12,017 nucleotides of DNA from CAVRZY01 sp963725415 (GTDB taxonomy: Bacteria > Acidobacteriota > Terriglobia > Bryobacterales > Bryobacteraceae), in the NCBI GenBank assembly GCA_963725415.1, contig CAVRZY010000016.1, positions 1 to 12,017 of the forward strand, given 5' to 3'. A program made the position numbers and the translations under genes. Positions 1-8,800 of the stretch are shown one piece after another. The notes under the pieces are model-generated. The model was given only the letters and a program-made list of their open reading frames with translations, searched no databases and was not told the origin of the DNA. Position 1 is the first letter of the stretch, and each line of letters starts with the position of its first letter.

Positions 1-3000
1 TGCACCGTCTCCAAACCACCTTCGATTATGCGCACCCGCGCGGGGTGACCCAGGCCCGCGACGGGCGCTGGATCTACGGCCTCCAGTGGGCCGAAGAGCG
101 CGACCTGTTCGAGGTGCAGCTGCGTTTCCGCACCGCCTGTGACACGGCGCGCATCGTGGTCCAGTACTGGTTTCTGAACTGGCCCCATACCCCGCCCAGC
201 ATGCCCACCATCGAAGACCCGGTGGACGATCCCTGGCAGGGCCAGTGGCTCACCGCGAAAACCCAAGTCACTTGCGAGGACCGCCAGTGCCGGTTCACCT
301 TCCTGCCGCTGGCTCAGGATGAGAACAAGCGCGCGCCAAACCTGCCCGGCCTCCGCTACCGCCGGACCCTGCGCTTCCGGCTGGTCTTCCCGCCCGGGCC
401 GCGTCCCGAAGTCGAGTCCGTTCAGGTCTTCAGCGAGTCCGCAGTTCGGCGCATCGAGCTGCGTGTGGTTCTGCAAGGCCGGCCAGGCCCGTTTCACCGC
501 CTACAACGGCTGGGTGCGCGAAGTGCGACCCAGCCAGCGCGGCGTGCTTCTAACCGTAGATGCCGCGGACCCGCGCCCCGCCGGCTCGAACGACGTCACC
601 GTCGTCGAAGTGAAGCACGGCAAGGAATCCTTCGCCTTCGCGCCCGCGGAGGTCGAAAAGGCTCCGATGTACATCCCCGACTACCACGCCTACATCTCGC
701 TGGCTTCCGAAACCGCACCCTTTTCGACGGCCCTGGTGCGGCCCGGCGCGCGCATCCGGGAGCGCCTCGCGCTGGAGCCCGAGCAGACCTACGAGCGGGC
801 CTCGAAGGAAATCCCACCCCTCGACCCGGTCGAGCGCCAGGGCGGGCGCCTGTACCTGCCGCTGGCCGCCGATTCGAGCTGGCAGAAGTTCGCCCTCGAA
901 TGGGGCGGCAACGTGGTCATCAGCAAGCGCGGGACCAAGGCCATGGGCCGCGAACTCGAGCGCCTCACCTGGCCCGGCGACCGGATCTCCTGGCGGATCG
1001 GTACCGGGGACGCCCACCTTCCGGCCACGCGCCGAGGATTCCAGCCTTGCGCTGTTGGAGGATATCTTCCCGTGGCGCTGGCGCGGTGGTCCTGGGGGAA
1101 TCGAGTACGAGCAGGAGTCCTTCGCCAGCCTGCTCGGGGTCCGCTGTCGCCCGAGGACCGGGCCGCAGCGAGCAGACGCCCGCGGTGCTTCTGATGAGCA
1201 TCCGCGCCCGTAACCGCGGCGCGTCGCCGCACACGTCGCACCTGTGGGTCGGCATGGATCCGGCTGGATCCCTGGCCTTCGACGGCACGCTGCTCACCGC
1301 CGATCAAGGCCGGTCCGTGCGTGCAGCCCTGCGCCTGGCGCCCCGGGCCACGGTGCAGATCGACAGCTCGCTACACATAACGTCGCAGCTCGCCCCCAAT
1401 CAGGAATCTATCACCTACCTCGCGCTTCCGTTCATTCCGGGCCTTTCGGGCCAGGAACGGAGACAACTGGCGCAACTTGACTACACCGCCGAACGCAAGC
1501 GCGTGCTCGATTACTGGCGCGGCGCGCTGGCGCACGGCGTGCCGTTCGAAGTGCCGGAGCAACGCTTCAACACCTTCGCGCGCGGGCTGATTGCCAGGAT
1601 CCGCATTTCGGCCACCAAGGACCCCAAGAGCGGCATCTATATGGTGCCTGCCGCCAGTTACAACTACAGGGTATATGCAAATGAGGCGGTGTTTCAGGCC
1701 CAGTTACTGGATGTGCTGGGGCATCATCAGCTCGCGCGAAAGTACTTACAGGCGCAGGTCGACCTGCAAGGCTCAGAGCCCTTCGATGGAAGCTACACGG
1801 GGGACCAGAAAGCGGTCTATCACGGCGCGCGGGTTGACGCCGAGTACGACTACACCGCGCAGCAATACAACCTCGACCACGGCACGGTGCTGTGGAGCCT
1901 GGCGGAGCATTACTTCCAGACGCGCGACCGCGCCTGGCTGGCCAGCGTCGCGCCCAGCATGAAGCGCGCCGCCGACTGGGTGATCGAGCAGCGCAAGCTC
2001 ACCATGGTCATCGCGGACGGAACGCCGTGCTCGGAGTACGGCCTGCTGCCCGCCGGTCACCTGGAGGACAACGGCGACTGGGGCCACTGGTTCTCGGTGA
2101 ACGCCTACGCCAGCCTGGGGATGACCGCGCTGGCGAAAGCGCTGGCGGATGCGGGCGACCCCGACGCGGGGCGCTACGAGAGGGAAGCCGAACTGTATCG
2201 GGCGGACCTGCGCGCCGCGGTGCCGCGGGCCGCGGCCGCCGCGCCGGTGATTCGCCTGCGCGACAACACCTACGTACCCTACGTCCCCACGCGCGTACAC
2301 CAGCGCATCCGTCTGTTCGGCCCTCTGCGCGTGGCGTATTACTCGCGCTATCCGCAGAAGGCGCTTCCGACTTACCGGCTGTCTGCGACTCGGGAACTGC
2401 TCTACGGGCCGCTGATCTTGCTGGACACCGGGATCTTCGATCCGGGTGAGCCACTGGCCCGCTGGGTGCTGGACGATTGGGAGGACAACGCCACGATGTC
2501 GTCCACCCTGGGATTGCACGTACATGGCTGGGTGGACGAGGAGTACTGGTTCAGCCGCGGCGGCATGGTGTTTCAGCCCAATCTGCAAAATCCCATCCGC
2601 ACTTACATCCGCCGCGGGGAGGCGCGCGCCGCCATTCGCAGTCTGTACAACGATTTCGTGTCCTGCTATTACCCCAGCGTCAACGTTTTCACCGAGGAAT
2701 ACCGGCAGTGGCGCTCGCCCAGCGGCCCGTTTTACAAGGTGCCTGACGAGGCCAAGTTCGTCCACCGCCTGAGGGACGTGTTGGTGACTGAATACAACGA
2801 TGAGCTGCATTTGGCCGCCGCCACGCCCCAGCGGTGGCTGGCGCCGGGCCAGAAGTTCTCGGTTTCCGGCGCGCCGACGCATTTCGGTCCGGTGAGTTAC
2901 TCGCTCGAGGCTTTCCCGAATGAGATTCGCGGCAGCGTCACGCTGCCTACCCGTAATCCCTACCGCAATGCGTGGCTCAATATCCGCCTGCCGGACGACA

Positions 3001-3121
3001 AGAAGATCGCCTCCGTGGTGGTCGATGGAAAGGTCTGCAGGATGTGGACAAGGGGACCGGGAGGGTCCGCCTCCCGCACAGCAAGAGGCCGATTCGGTTG
3101 CTCGTAGGAATCGGCCGTTAA
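1..3121 (+). pseudogene. Left-arm copy of secreted six-hairpin-glycosidase-like gene, 5' partial and frameshifted
   Basis: This is the left inverted-repeat copy of the intact gene at 5855-9091, and it is already in frame at base 3 when the window opens. The frame starting near base 45 stays open to 3107, but comparison with the intact copy shows it is not one protein. At about 470-490 the left copy lacks 2 nt, and the true reading moves to the frame open over 319-1194. Further indels follow near 1012-1065, 1100, 1133 and 1158, after which the original frame resumes with SEQTPAVLL. From ~1190 to ~3030 the reading is clean and about 98% identical in protein to the right copy. One base is missing near 3036 (KVC instead of KVWQD), so the last ~28 codons are out of frame and the stop falls at 3105-3107. 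The ancestral TAA is at 3119-3121. Scattered indels with no stop codons in GC-rich DNA suggest decay, or less likely sequencing error. Confidence 0.8.
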
Positions 3122-3371
3122 CCAGACCTGATCGTGTTTTTGCAGTCTTCAGGATGGCAGTCACCGCGATTCAACGCTGTTTGCCGCCAGTGACGTGGCT
3201 GCACTGCGCGCCAGCGCGCCCTGGTCGGCAAACCAACCGCAGAGGGGACGAGCCGGAGGCCGCGCACGAGACTGCCAGTTTAGCGAACCGGCAGCCACGC
3301 GCCAGCCGGGGCTGGGCAGGGGACTTCTGCGGAGTGCAACGGCGTTGTACGCTATGAGAAAGGGAGTCAAG
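3122..3371 (+). other. Intergenic region between left glycosidase-like pseudogene and left antitoxin pseudogene
   Basis: No gene is recognised here. The stretch is about 97% identical, in inverted orientation, to 5602-5854 on the right arm, including several GC-rich dyads such as gcgcgc-ca-gcgcgc. No U-tract terminator is visible. The end nearest the antitoxin carries the operator-like dyad described separately. Confidence 0.5.
3334..3350. promoter_or_regulatory. Operator-like dyad upstream of left antitoxin pseudogene
   Basis: The 17-bp near-palindrome GTGCAACGGCGTTGTAC sits 21 bp before the antitoxin ATG at 3372. It is conserved exactly in the right arm (5623-5639). DUF433 proteins are thought to be DNA-binding antitoxins, so an autoregulatory operator is plausible. 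No binding evidence is visible beyond symmetry and position. Confidence 0.3.
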
Positions 3372-3609
3372 ATGCCAGTCCCAAGAGCCTTGATCGTTTC
3401 CGACCCCGCCATCATGATGGGGAAACCGGTGATCGCCGCCACCCGTATTACCGGTCCAAGTTGATCCTCGAGTGTCGCTGCTCGGCGAGACGGGCGGAGC
3501 AACTGTTGGCCGCGCATCCGCGTCTGACCGAGGAAGGGGTCCCGGCGGCTCTGGCGTTCGCCGCCTTCGTGCCGACGTGGTGTATCCAGTCGAGCAGGTA
3601 GCCCGGTGA
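3372..3609 (+). pseudogene. Left-arm DUF433 antitoxin remnant, frameshifted
   Basis: The start, Shine-Dalgarno (GGGAG, 5 nt before ATG) and first 27 codons match the intact right-arm antitoxin at 5359-5601, including the DUF433 signature SDPAIMMGKPVIAATRIT. Around 3450-3500 the sequence is scrambled relative to the right copy by several small indels and substitutions, and the starting frame stops at 3462-3464 after about 30 residues. The remaining sequence still resembles the right copy (HPRLTEEG, ALAFAA, VVYPVEQVAR recoverable by frame changes) up to the TGA at 3607-3609. A functional antitoxin is not expected. Confidence 0.8.
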
Positions 3610-3954
3610 CCTTCCTCGCTGACGAGAGCGTTGACAAACAGATCGTGGATGAGCTTCGTGCTGCACGGCACGGGGTACTTTACATCGCGGAAAAGGTACC
3701 GGAATCCGCGACGAGGCAGCGCTCGAGCGAGCCGTCAGGCAGGCACCGTGCTCCTGACTGCTGACAAGGACTTCGGCGAACTGATTATTCGGCAACGGCG
3801 CCTGGCGACGGGTGTGCTGCTCATCCGGCTATTCGGTTTGTCCCCGGAGACCAAGGCGTCCTTAGTGGCCGAGGCGATTTCCCGCCACGCAGAACAGCTC
3901 AGTGGAGCCTTCTCCGTGTTGTCGGCAGGTGCGTTCCGGACCCGGCGGATGTAG
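3606..3954 (+). pseudogene. Left-arm DUF5615 PIN-like toxin remnant, frameshifted
   Basis: This is the counterpart of the intact toxin at 5012-5362. The GTG start still overlaps the antitoxin TGA as GTGA, and the N-terminal part (FLADESVDKQIVDELR) is intact. Two single-base deletions relative to the right copy, one near 3693-3702 and one near 3719-3735, shift the frame twice. The C-terminal half (from RQAGTVLLTADKDFGELI to the TAG at 3952-3954) is therefore in a different frame from the start. The acidic residues D6/E7 and D54/D56 are encoded but cannot be joined in one polypeptide, so the product should be inactive. Confidence 0.8.
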
Positions 3955-3973
3955 CGTGTGGAGAAGGAGGATG

Positions 3974-4213
3974 TCAGCGCTGTACGCCGGCCCCTTGGAG
4001 GCCTTTGTTCTTGAGGGCGCGCCTTACCGCTCTCGGGACCTCCAGGTTCCAGTAGATCGTTGTGGGCTCGGCAATGACAGGGGCGTCCGGATGAGGTTTT
4101 CTGGGATCGTTGTCGCCCGTCGGGTTGAGGATGATGGCGTCGAACCAATGGGTCAGTAGTGGAAACGCAAGCGCGTTGGGGATTGTTAGATGCCTCAGCA
4201 GGCCCCATAGGTC
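3974..4213 (-). pseudogene. 5'-truncated remnant of an unrecognised gene (left-arm copy)
   Basis: On the minus strand a 79-codon stretch without ATG, GTG or TTG starts reads like real protein. It contains LLTHWFDAIILNPTGDN, TTIYWNLEVPRAVRRAL and a natural-looking end, KNKGLQGAGVQR, before a TGA at 3974-3976. It converges on the toxin remnant. Upstream, another frame continues with QFKELLSHHLDTLLPT (about 4214-4265), suggesting one more frameshift. Beyond that it abuts the glycosidase 3' remnant. I do not recognise the family. The right-arm copy (4754-4992) has a one-base deletion that ruins the C-terminus, so this left copy preserves the better ending. Confidence 0.5.
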
Positions 4214-4282
4214 GGAAGAAGTGTATCAAGGTGGTGGGAAAGGAGTTCCTTGAACTGTGGCACGAGTCCTCTTCCGTCTTGG

Positions 4283-4393
4283 CTGCCCACCCGAAATCCG
4301 CACCGCAATGCGTGGCTCAACATTCGCCTGCCGGACGGCAGCAAGATGTCTGGGTGTCGGCTCGATGGGAAGGTCTGGCAGGATGTGGACTGA
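4283..4393 (+). pseudogene. Detached 3' fragment of a glycosidase-like paralog (left arm)
   Basis: About 36 codons (PTRNPHRNAWLNIRLPDG through DGKVWQDVD) match the C-terminal end of the glycosidase-like proteins in this window, in the same orientation as the left pseudogene. The fragment runs into a chance TGA at 4391-4393, where homology with the right arm ends. Differences from both full copies (PHRN for PYRN, a divergent segment before LDGKVWQ) show it came from a third, more distant paralog. It is the innermost part of the left inverted-repeat arm. Confidence 0.7.
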
Positions 4394-4576
4394 GAGGGAC
4401 AAATCAAGGCAAATTTCTTGAGGTTCGTTTGCGGTCAAACCCTGACCCACGCTCCTCCAGCCCTTCTCGTGCGAGCAGAATCTGAGCGCAGCGTCTCCAC
4501 CAGATTAACGGCCGATCCTGACCAGCAACCTAATTGGCCTCTTGCTGTGCGGGAGCCGGACCCTCCCGGTCCCCTT
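4391..4576. other. Spacer at the centre of the inverted repeat
   Basis: About 186 bp separate the two arms. Bases 4391-4504 are unique and show no recognisable gene. Bases 4505-4576 are the last codons of the right-arm glycosidase 3' fragment, which has no partner on the left. No recombinase gene, att-like core or terminator is recognisable here. Confidence 0.6.
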
Positions 4577-4684
4577 GTCCACATCCTGCCAGACCTTCCC
4601 ATCGAGCCCGCACCCAGACAACCTGCTGCCGTCCGGCAGGCGAATGTTGAGCCACGCATTGCGGTGCGGATTTCGGGTGGGCAG
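4505..4684 (-). pseudogene. Detached 3' fragment of a glycosidase-like paralog (right arm)
   Basis: The fragment encodes 59 residues plus TAA, from LPTRNPHRNAWL to RPIRLLVRIGR. It aligns without gaps to the last 59 residues of the intact protein at 5855-9091, with about 48 of 59 identical. Homology begins at LPTRNP and stops at the stop codon. The upstream sequence (GTSPLPSW) has no counterpart in the glycosidase, so the 5' part is missing. An ATG at 4715-4717 would open a 70-codon frame, but I see no sign that it is a real gene. It lies in direct orientation to the intact gene, with the antitoxin-toxin module between them. Confidence 0.75.
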
Positions 4685-4753
4685 CCAAGACGGAAGAGGA
4701 CTCGTGCCACAGTTCAAGGAACTCCTTTCCCACCACCTTGATACACTTCTTCC

Positions 4754-4992
4754 GACCTATGGGGCCTGCTGAGGCATCTAACGATCCCAGACGCGCTTGC
4801 GTTTCCACTACTGACCCATTGGTTCGACGCCATCATCCTCAACCCGACGGGCGACAACGATCCCAGAAAACCTCATCCGGACGCCCCTGTCATTGAGGAG
4901 CCCACAACGATCTACTGGAACCTGGAGGTCCCGAGAGCGGTCAGGCGCGCCCTCGAGACAAAGGCCTCCAAGGGGCCGGCGTACAGCGCTGA
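4754..4992 (+). pseudogene. 5'-truncated remnant of an unrecognised gene (right-arm copy)
   Basis: This is the plus-strand counterpart of 3974-4213. It reads LWGLLRHLTIPDALAFPLLT, then HWFDAIILNPTGDND, then TTIYWNLEVPRAVRRAL. One base is missing near 4951 relative to the left copy, so the reading changes to ETKASKGPAYSADILLLH and runs antisense into the toxin gene. The ancestral end (GLQGAGVQR, TGA at 4990-4992) is recoverable in the other frame. No usable start codon exists, and in the frame shared with the N-terminal part a TGA lies just upstream (~4739). The family is not recognised. Confidence 0.5.
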
Positions 4993-5011
4993 CATCCTCC
5001 TTCTCCACACG

Positions 5012-5362
5012 CTACATCCGCCGGATCCGGAACGCACCTGCCGACAACACGGAGAAGGCTCCACTGAGCTGTTCTGCGTGGCGGGAAATCGCCTCGGCCA
5101 CTAAGGACGCCTTGGTCTCCGGGGACAAACCGAATAGCCGGATGAGCAGCACACCCGTCGCCAGGCGCCGTTGCCGAATGATCAGTTCGCCGAAGTCCTT
5201 GTCAGCAGTCAGGAGCACGGTGCCTGCCTGACGGCTGAGCTCGAGGACTGCCTCGTCGCGGATTCCGGGATCCATCTCCGCGATGTAAAGTACCCCGTGC
5301 CGTGCAGCACGAAGCTCATCCACGATCTGTTTGTCAACGCTCTCGTCAGCGAGGAAGGTCAC
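5012..5362 (-). CDS. DUF5615 PIN-like toxin (putative RNase)
   Basis: The 116-residue protein matches the usual size and layout of the DUF5615 PIN-like family. It opens with FLADESVDKQIVDELR, has an acidic RDEAV segment (D36/E37), and carries LLTADKDFGELI with D54 and D56. The conserved acidic residues D6, E37 and D54/D56 are the expected metal-binding set of PIN-type nucleases. Relatives sit directly downstream of DUF433 genes and are regarded as VapC-like toxins. The RNase activity is inferred from family. The start is GTG at 5360-5362, whose GTGA overlaps the antitoxin stop, so translation is probably coupled. This is the only intact toxin copy; the left-arm copy is broken. Confidence 0.85.
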   Translation of the reverse strand: MTFLADESVDKQIVDELRAARHGVLYIAEMDPGIRDEAVLELSRQAGTVLLTADKDFGELIIRQRRLATGVLLIRLFGLSPETKASLVAEAISRHAEQLSGAFSVLSAGAFRIRRM

Positions 5363-5601
5363 CGGGCTACCTGCTCGACTGGATACACCACGTCGGCGCG
5401 AAGAGCCTCGGCGGCGAACGCCAGAGCCGCCCGGATCCCTTCCTCGGTCAGACGCGGATGCGCGGCCAACAGTTGCTCCACCGTCTCGCCGGCGGCAAGC
5501 TTCTCGAGGATCAACTCAACCGTAATACGGGTGGCGGCGATCACCGGTTTCCCCATCATGATGGCGGGGTCGGAAACGATCAAGGCTCTTGGGACTGGCA
5601 T
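5359..5601 (-). CDS. DUF433 antitoxin (VapB-like)
   Basis: The 80-residue protein has the full DUF433 pattern: SDPAIMMGKPV (10-20), IAATRIT (21-27), a LAAGETVEQLLAAHP helix region (35-49), and LTEEGIRAALAFAAEA (51-66). The family folds as a small helix-turn-helix-like protein and is paired with PIN-like toxins. Antitoxin and repressor roles are inferred. I chose ATG at 5599-5601 because GGGAG lies 5 nt upstream and the protein then has the normal family length. An in-frame ATG at 5617-5619 would add six residues. The longer reading upstream to 5820 is GC-rich read-through. The stop TGA overlaps the toxin GTG. Confidence 0.88.
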   Translation of the reverse strand: MPVPRALIVSDPAIMMGKPVIAATRITVELILEKLAAGETVEQLLAAHPRLTEEGIRAALAFAAEALRADVVYPVEQVAR

Positions 5602-5854
5602 CTTGACTCCCTTTCTCATAGCGTACAACGCCGTTGCACTCCGCAGAAGTCCCCTGCCCAGCCCCGGCTGGCGCGTGGCTGCCGGGTTCGCTAAACTGGC
5701 AGTCTCGTGCGCGGCCTCCGGCTCGTCCCCTCTGCGGCTCGTTTGCCGGCCAGGGCGCGCTGGCGCGCAGTGCAGCCACGTCACTGGCGGCAAACAGCGT
5801 TGAATCGCGGTGACTGCCATCCTGAAGAGACTCCAAAAACACGATCAGGTCTGG
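5602..5854 (-). other. Intergenic region between intact glycosidase-like gene and antitoxin
   Basis: I see no gene in these 253 bases. The stretch contains perfect short dyads (gcgcgc-tg-gcgcgc at 5755-5768, and CCAGCC-GG-GGCTGG) that could form strong hairpins downstream of the glycosidase-like gene. None is followed by a T-tract on the minus strand, so intrinsic termination is unproven. No convincing -35/-10 pair was found. Confidence 0.45.
5623..5639. promoter_or_regulatory. Operator-like dyad upstream of antitoxin-toxin operon
   Basis: The near-palindrome (minus strand GTGCAACGGCGTTGTAC, centre G, one arm mismatch) lies 21 bp upstream of the antitoxin ATG. That is where toxin-antitoxin autorepressors usually bind. 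It is identical in the left arm at 3334-3350. The assignment rests on symmetry and position only. Confidence 0.35.
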
Positions 5855-8800
5855 TTAACGGCCGATTCCTACGAGCAACCGAATCGGCCTCTTGCTGTGC
5901 GGGAGGCGGACCCTCCCGGTCCCCTTGTCCACATCCTGCCAGACTTTTCCATCGACCACCACCGAGACGATCTTCTCGCCGTCCGGCAGGCGCATATTGA
6001 GCCACGCATTGCGGTAGGGATTACGGGTAGGCAGCGTGACGCTGCCGCGAATCTCATTCGGGAAAGCCTCGAGCCAGTAACTCACCGGACCGAAATGCGT
6101 CGGGGCGCCGGAAACCGAGAACTTCTGGCCCGGCGCCAGCCACCGCTGGGGCGTGGCGGCAGCCAAATGCAGCTCATCGTTGTATTCAGTCACCAACACG
6201 TCCCTCAGGCGGTGAACGAACTTGGCCTCGTCAGGCACCTTGTAAAACGGGCCGCTCGGCGAGCGCCACTGCCGGTATTCCTCGGTGAAAACGTTGACGC
6301 TGGGGTAATAGCAGGACACGAAATCGTTGTACAGACTGCGAATGGCGGCGCGCGCCTCCCCGCGGCGGATGTAAGTGCGGATGGGATTTTGCAGATTGGG
6401 CTGAAACACCATGCCGCCGCGGCTGAACCAGTACTCCTCATCCACCCAACCATGTACGTGCAATCCCAGGGTGGACGACATCGTGGCGTTGTCCTCCCAA
6501 TCGTCCAGCACCCAGCGGGCCAGTGGCTCACCCGGATCGAAGATCCCGGTGTCCAGCAAGATCAGCGGCCCGTAGAGCAGCTCCCGAGTCGCAGACAGCC
6601 GGTAAGTCGGAAGCGCCTTCTGCGGATAGCGCGAGTAATACGCCACGCGCAGAGGGCCGAACAGACGGATGCGCTGGTGTACGCGCGTGGGGACGTAGGG
6701 TACGTAGGTGTTGTCGCGCAGGCGAATCACCGGCGCGGCCGCCGCGGCCCGCAGCACCGCGGCGCGCAGGTCCGTCCGATACAGTTCGGCTTCCCTCTCG
6801 TAGCGCCCCGCGTCTGGGTCGCCCGCATCCGCCAGCGCTTTCGCCAGCGCGGTCATCCCCAGGCTGGCGTAGGCGTTCACGGAGAACCAGTGGCCCCAGT
6901 CGCGGTTGTCCTCCAGGTGACCGGCGGGCAGCAGGCCGTACTCCGAGCACGGCGTTCCGTCCGCCATGACCATGGTGAGCTTGCGCTGCTCGATCACCCA
7001 CTCGGCGGCGCGCTTCATGCTGGGCGCGACGCTGGCCAGCCAGGCGCGGTCGCGCGTCTGGAAGTAATGCTCCGCCAGGCTCCACAGGACCGCGCCGTGG
7101 TCGAGGTTATATTGCTGCGCCGTGTAGTCGTACTCGGCGTCAACCCGCGCGCCGTGATAGACCGCTTTCTGGTCCCCCGTGTAGCTTCCATCGAAGGGCT
7201 CTGACCCTTGCAGGTCTACTTGCGCCTGTAAGTACTTTCGCGCGAGCTGATGATGCCCCAGCACATCCAGTAACTGGGCCTGAAACACCGCCTCATTTGC
7301 ATATACCCTGTAGTTGTAACTTGCGGCAGGCACCATATAGATGCCGCTCTTGGGATCCTTGGTGGCCGAAATGCGGATCCTGGCAATCAGCCCGCGCGCG
7401 AAGGTGTTGAAGCGTTGCTCCGGCACTTCGAACGGCACGCCGTGCGCCAGCGCGCCGCGCCAGTAATCAAGCACGCGCTTCCGTTCCGCGGTGTAGTCAA
7501 GTTGCGCCAGTTGTCTCCGTTCCTGCCCCGAAAGGCCCGGAATGAACGGAAGCGCGAGGTAGGTGATAGCTTCCTGATTGGGTGCGAGCTGCGATGTTAT
7601 GTGTAGCGAGCTGTCGATCTGCACCGTGGCCCGGGGCGCCAGGCGCAGGGCTGCACGCACGGACCGGCCTTGATCGGCGGTGAGCAGCGTGCCGTCGAAG
7701 GCCAGGGGTCCAACCGGATTCATGCTGACCCACAGGTGCGACGTGTGCGGCGTCGCGCCGCGATTACGGGCGCGCAGCCTCATCAGAAGGACCGCCGGCG
7801 TCTGCTCGCTGCGGCCCGGATCCTCGGGCGACAGCGGACCCCAGAGCAGGCTGGCGAAGCACTCCTGCTCATACTCGAGCTCCCCCCAGGACCACCGCGC
7901 CAGCGCCACGGGAAGATGATCCTCCAACAGCGCAAGGCTCGACTCCTCGGCGCGTGGCCGGAAGCCGGCAGGGTCCCCCGTTCCGATGCGCCAAGAAAGC
8001 CGGTCGCCCAGCCAGGCCAGCCGCTCCAGCTCGCGACCCATGGCCTTGGTTCCGCGCTTGCTGATGAACACGTTGCCACCCCACTCCAGGGCGAATTTCT
8101 GCCAGCTTGCCTCCGCCGCCAGCGGCAGGTACAGCCGCCCGCCCTGGCGTTCCACCGGATCGAGCGCCGGGATCTCTCGCGAAGCCCGCTCGTAGCTCTG
8201 CTCCGGCTCGACGGCCAGCCGCTCGCGAATGCGCGCTCCAGGCTTAACGATTGATTTCGAAAACGGCCCCGCATCGGACGCCAGCGTGATGTAAGCGCCG
8301 TAGTCCGGGATATACATCGGACCTTTATCAAGGTCCGAAGGCGCGAACGAGAATGTCTCCGCCCCGTTTTTCACTTCGATGACCGTGACGTCGTTCGATC
8401 CTGCGGGGCGGGGGTCAGCGGCAGCGACCCTCAGCAGCGCGCCGCCCATGACTGGCTTCACTTCCCGCACCCAGCCGTTATAGGCCGTGAAGGTGGGACT
8501 GGCCGGCTTCTCCAGCAGCACCCGCAACTCCATGCCCCTCACCACCGATTCGCTGAACACCTCAACCGACTGGATTTCGGGACGCGCCTCCGGTCCAAAG
8601 ACCAGACGAAATCGGATGGTCCGCCGGTATTTCAGTCCCGGCAGGAACGCCGCGCGCTTGTTTTCCTCCCGGACGAGGGGCAGAAAGCTGAAGCGGCAAC
8701 GCCGGCCCTCGCAAGCCACCTCGGTTCGCGCCGTGATCCACTCTCCCTGCCAGGGATCGTCCACCGGGTCTTCGATGGTGGGCATCTGCGGCGGGCTGTG

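Larger units (their letters stand above)
1..4390 (+). repeat. Left arm of giant inverted repeat
   Basis: The whole segment is mirrored in reverse complement at 4577-~8986. Similarity is lower over 1-~1272 (protein about 70% identical, many indels), near-identical over ~1272-3440, then high with several 1-bp indels to 4390. The arm extends beyond the left edge of the window, so its true length is unknown. No transposase, integrase or insertion-sequence terminal repeat is visible inside it. Confidence 0.9.

Noticed and set aside
1773..3164. Long minus-strand open frame of 463 codons over the left glycosidase-like pseudogene, with a mirror twin on the plus strand at 5810-7204
   Set aside because: Both are antisense shadows of the same GC-rich coding sequence. 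They are conserved only because the arms are near-identical, and they show no recognisable domain or start signal.
4542..4772. Plus-strand open frame in the spacer and inner right arm
   Set aside because: Its first half is antisense to the glycosidase 3' fragment. Only the last part (QFKELLSHHLDTLLPT) is coding-like, and it belongs to the unknown gene remnant.
5755..5768. GCGCGC-TG-GCGCGC hairpin as terminator of the glycosidase-like gene
   Set aside because: There is no T-tract on the minus strand after it, and short GC dyads are common by chance in DNA of this composition.
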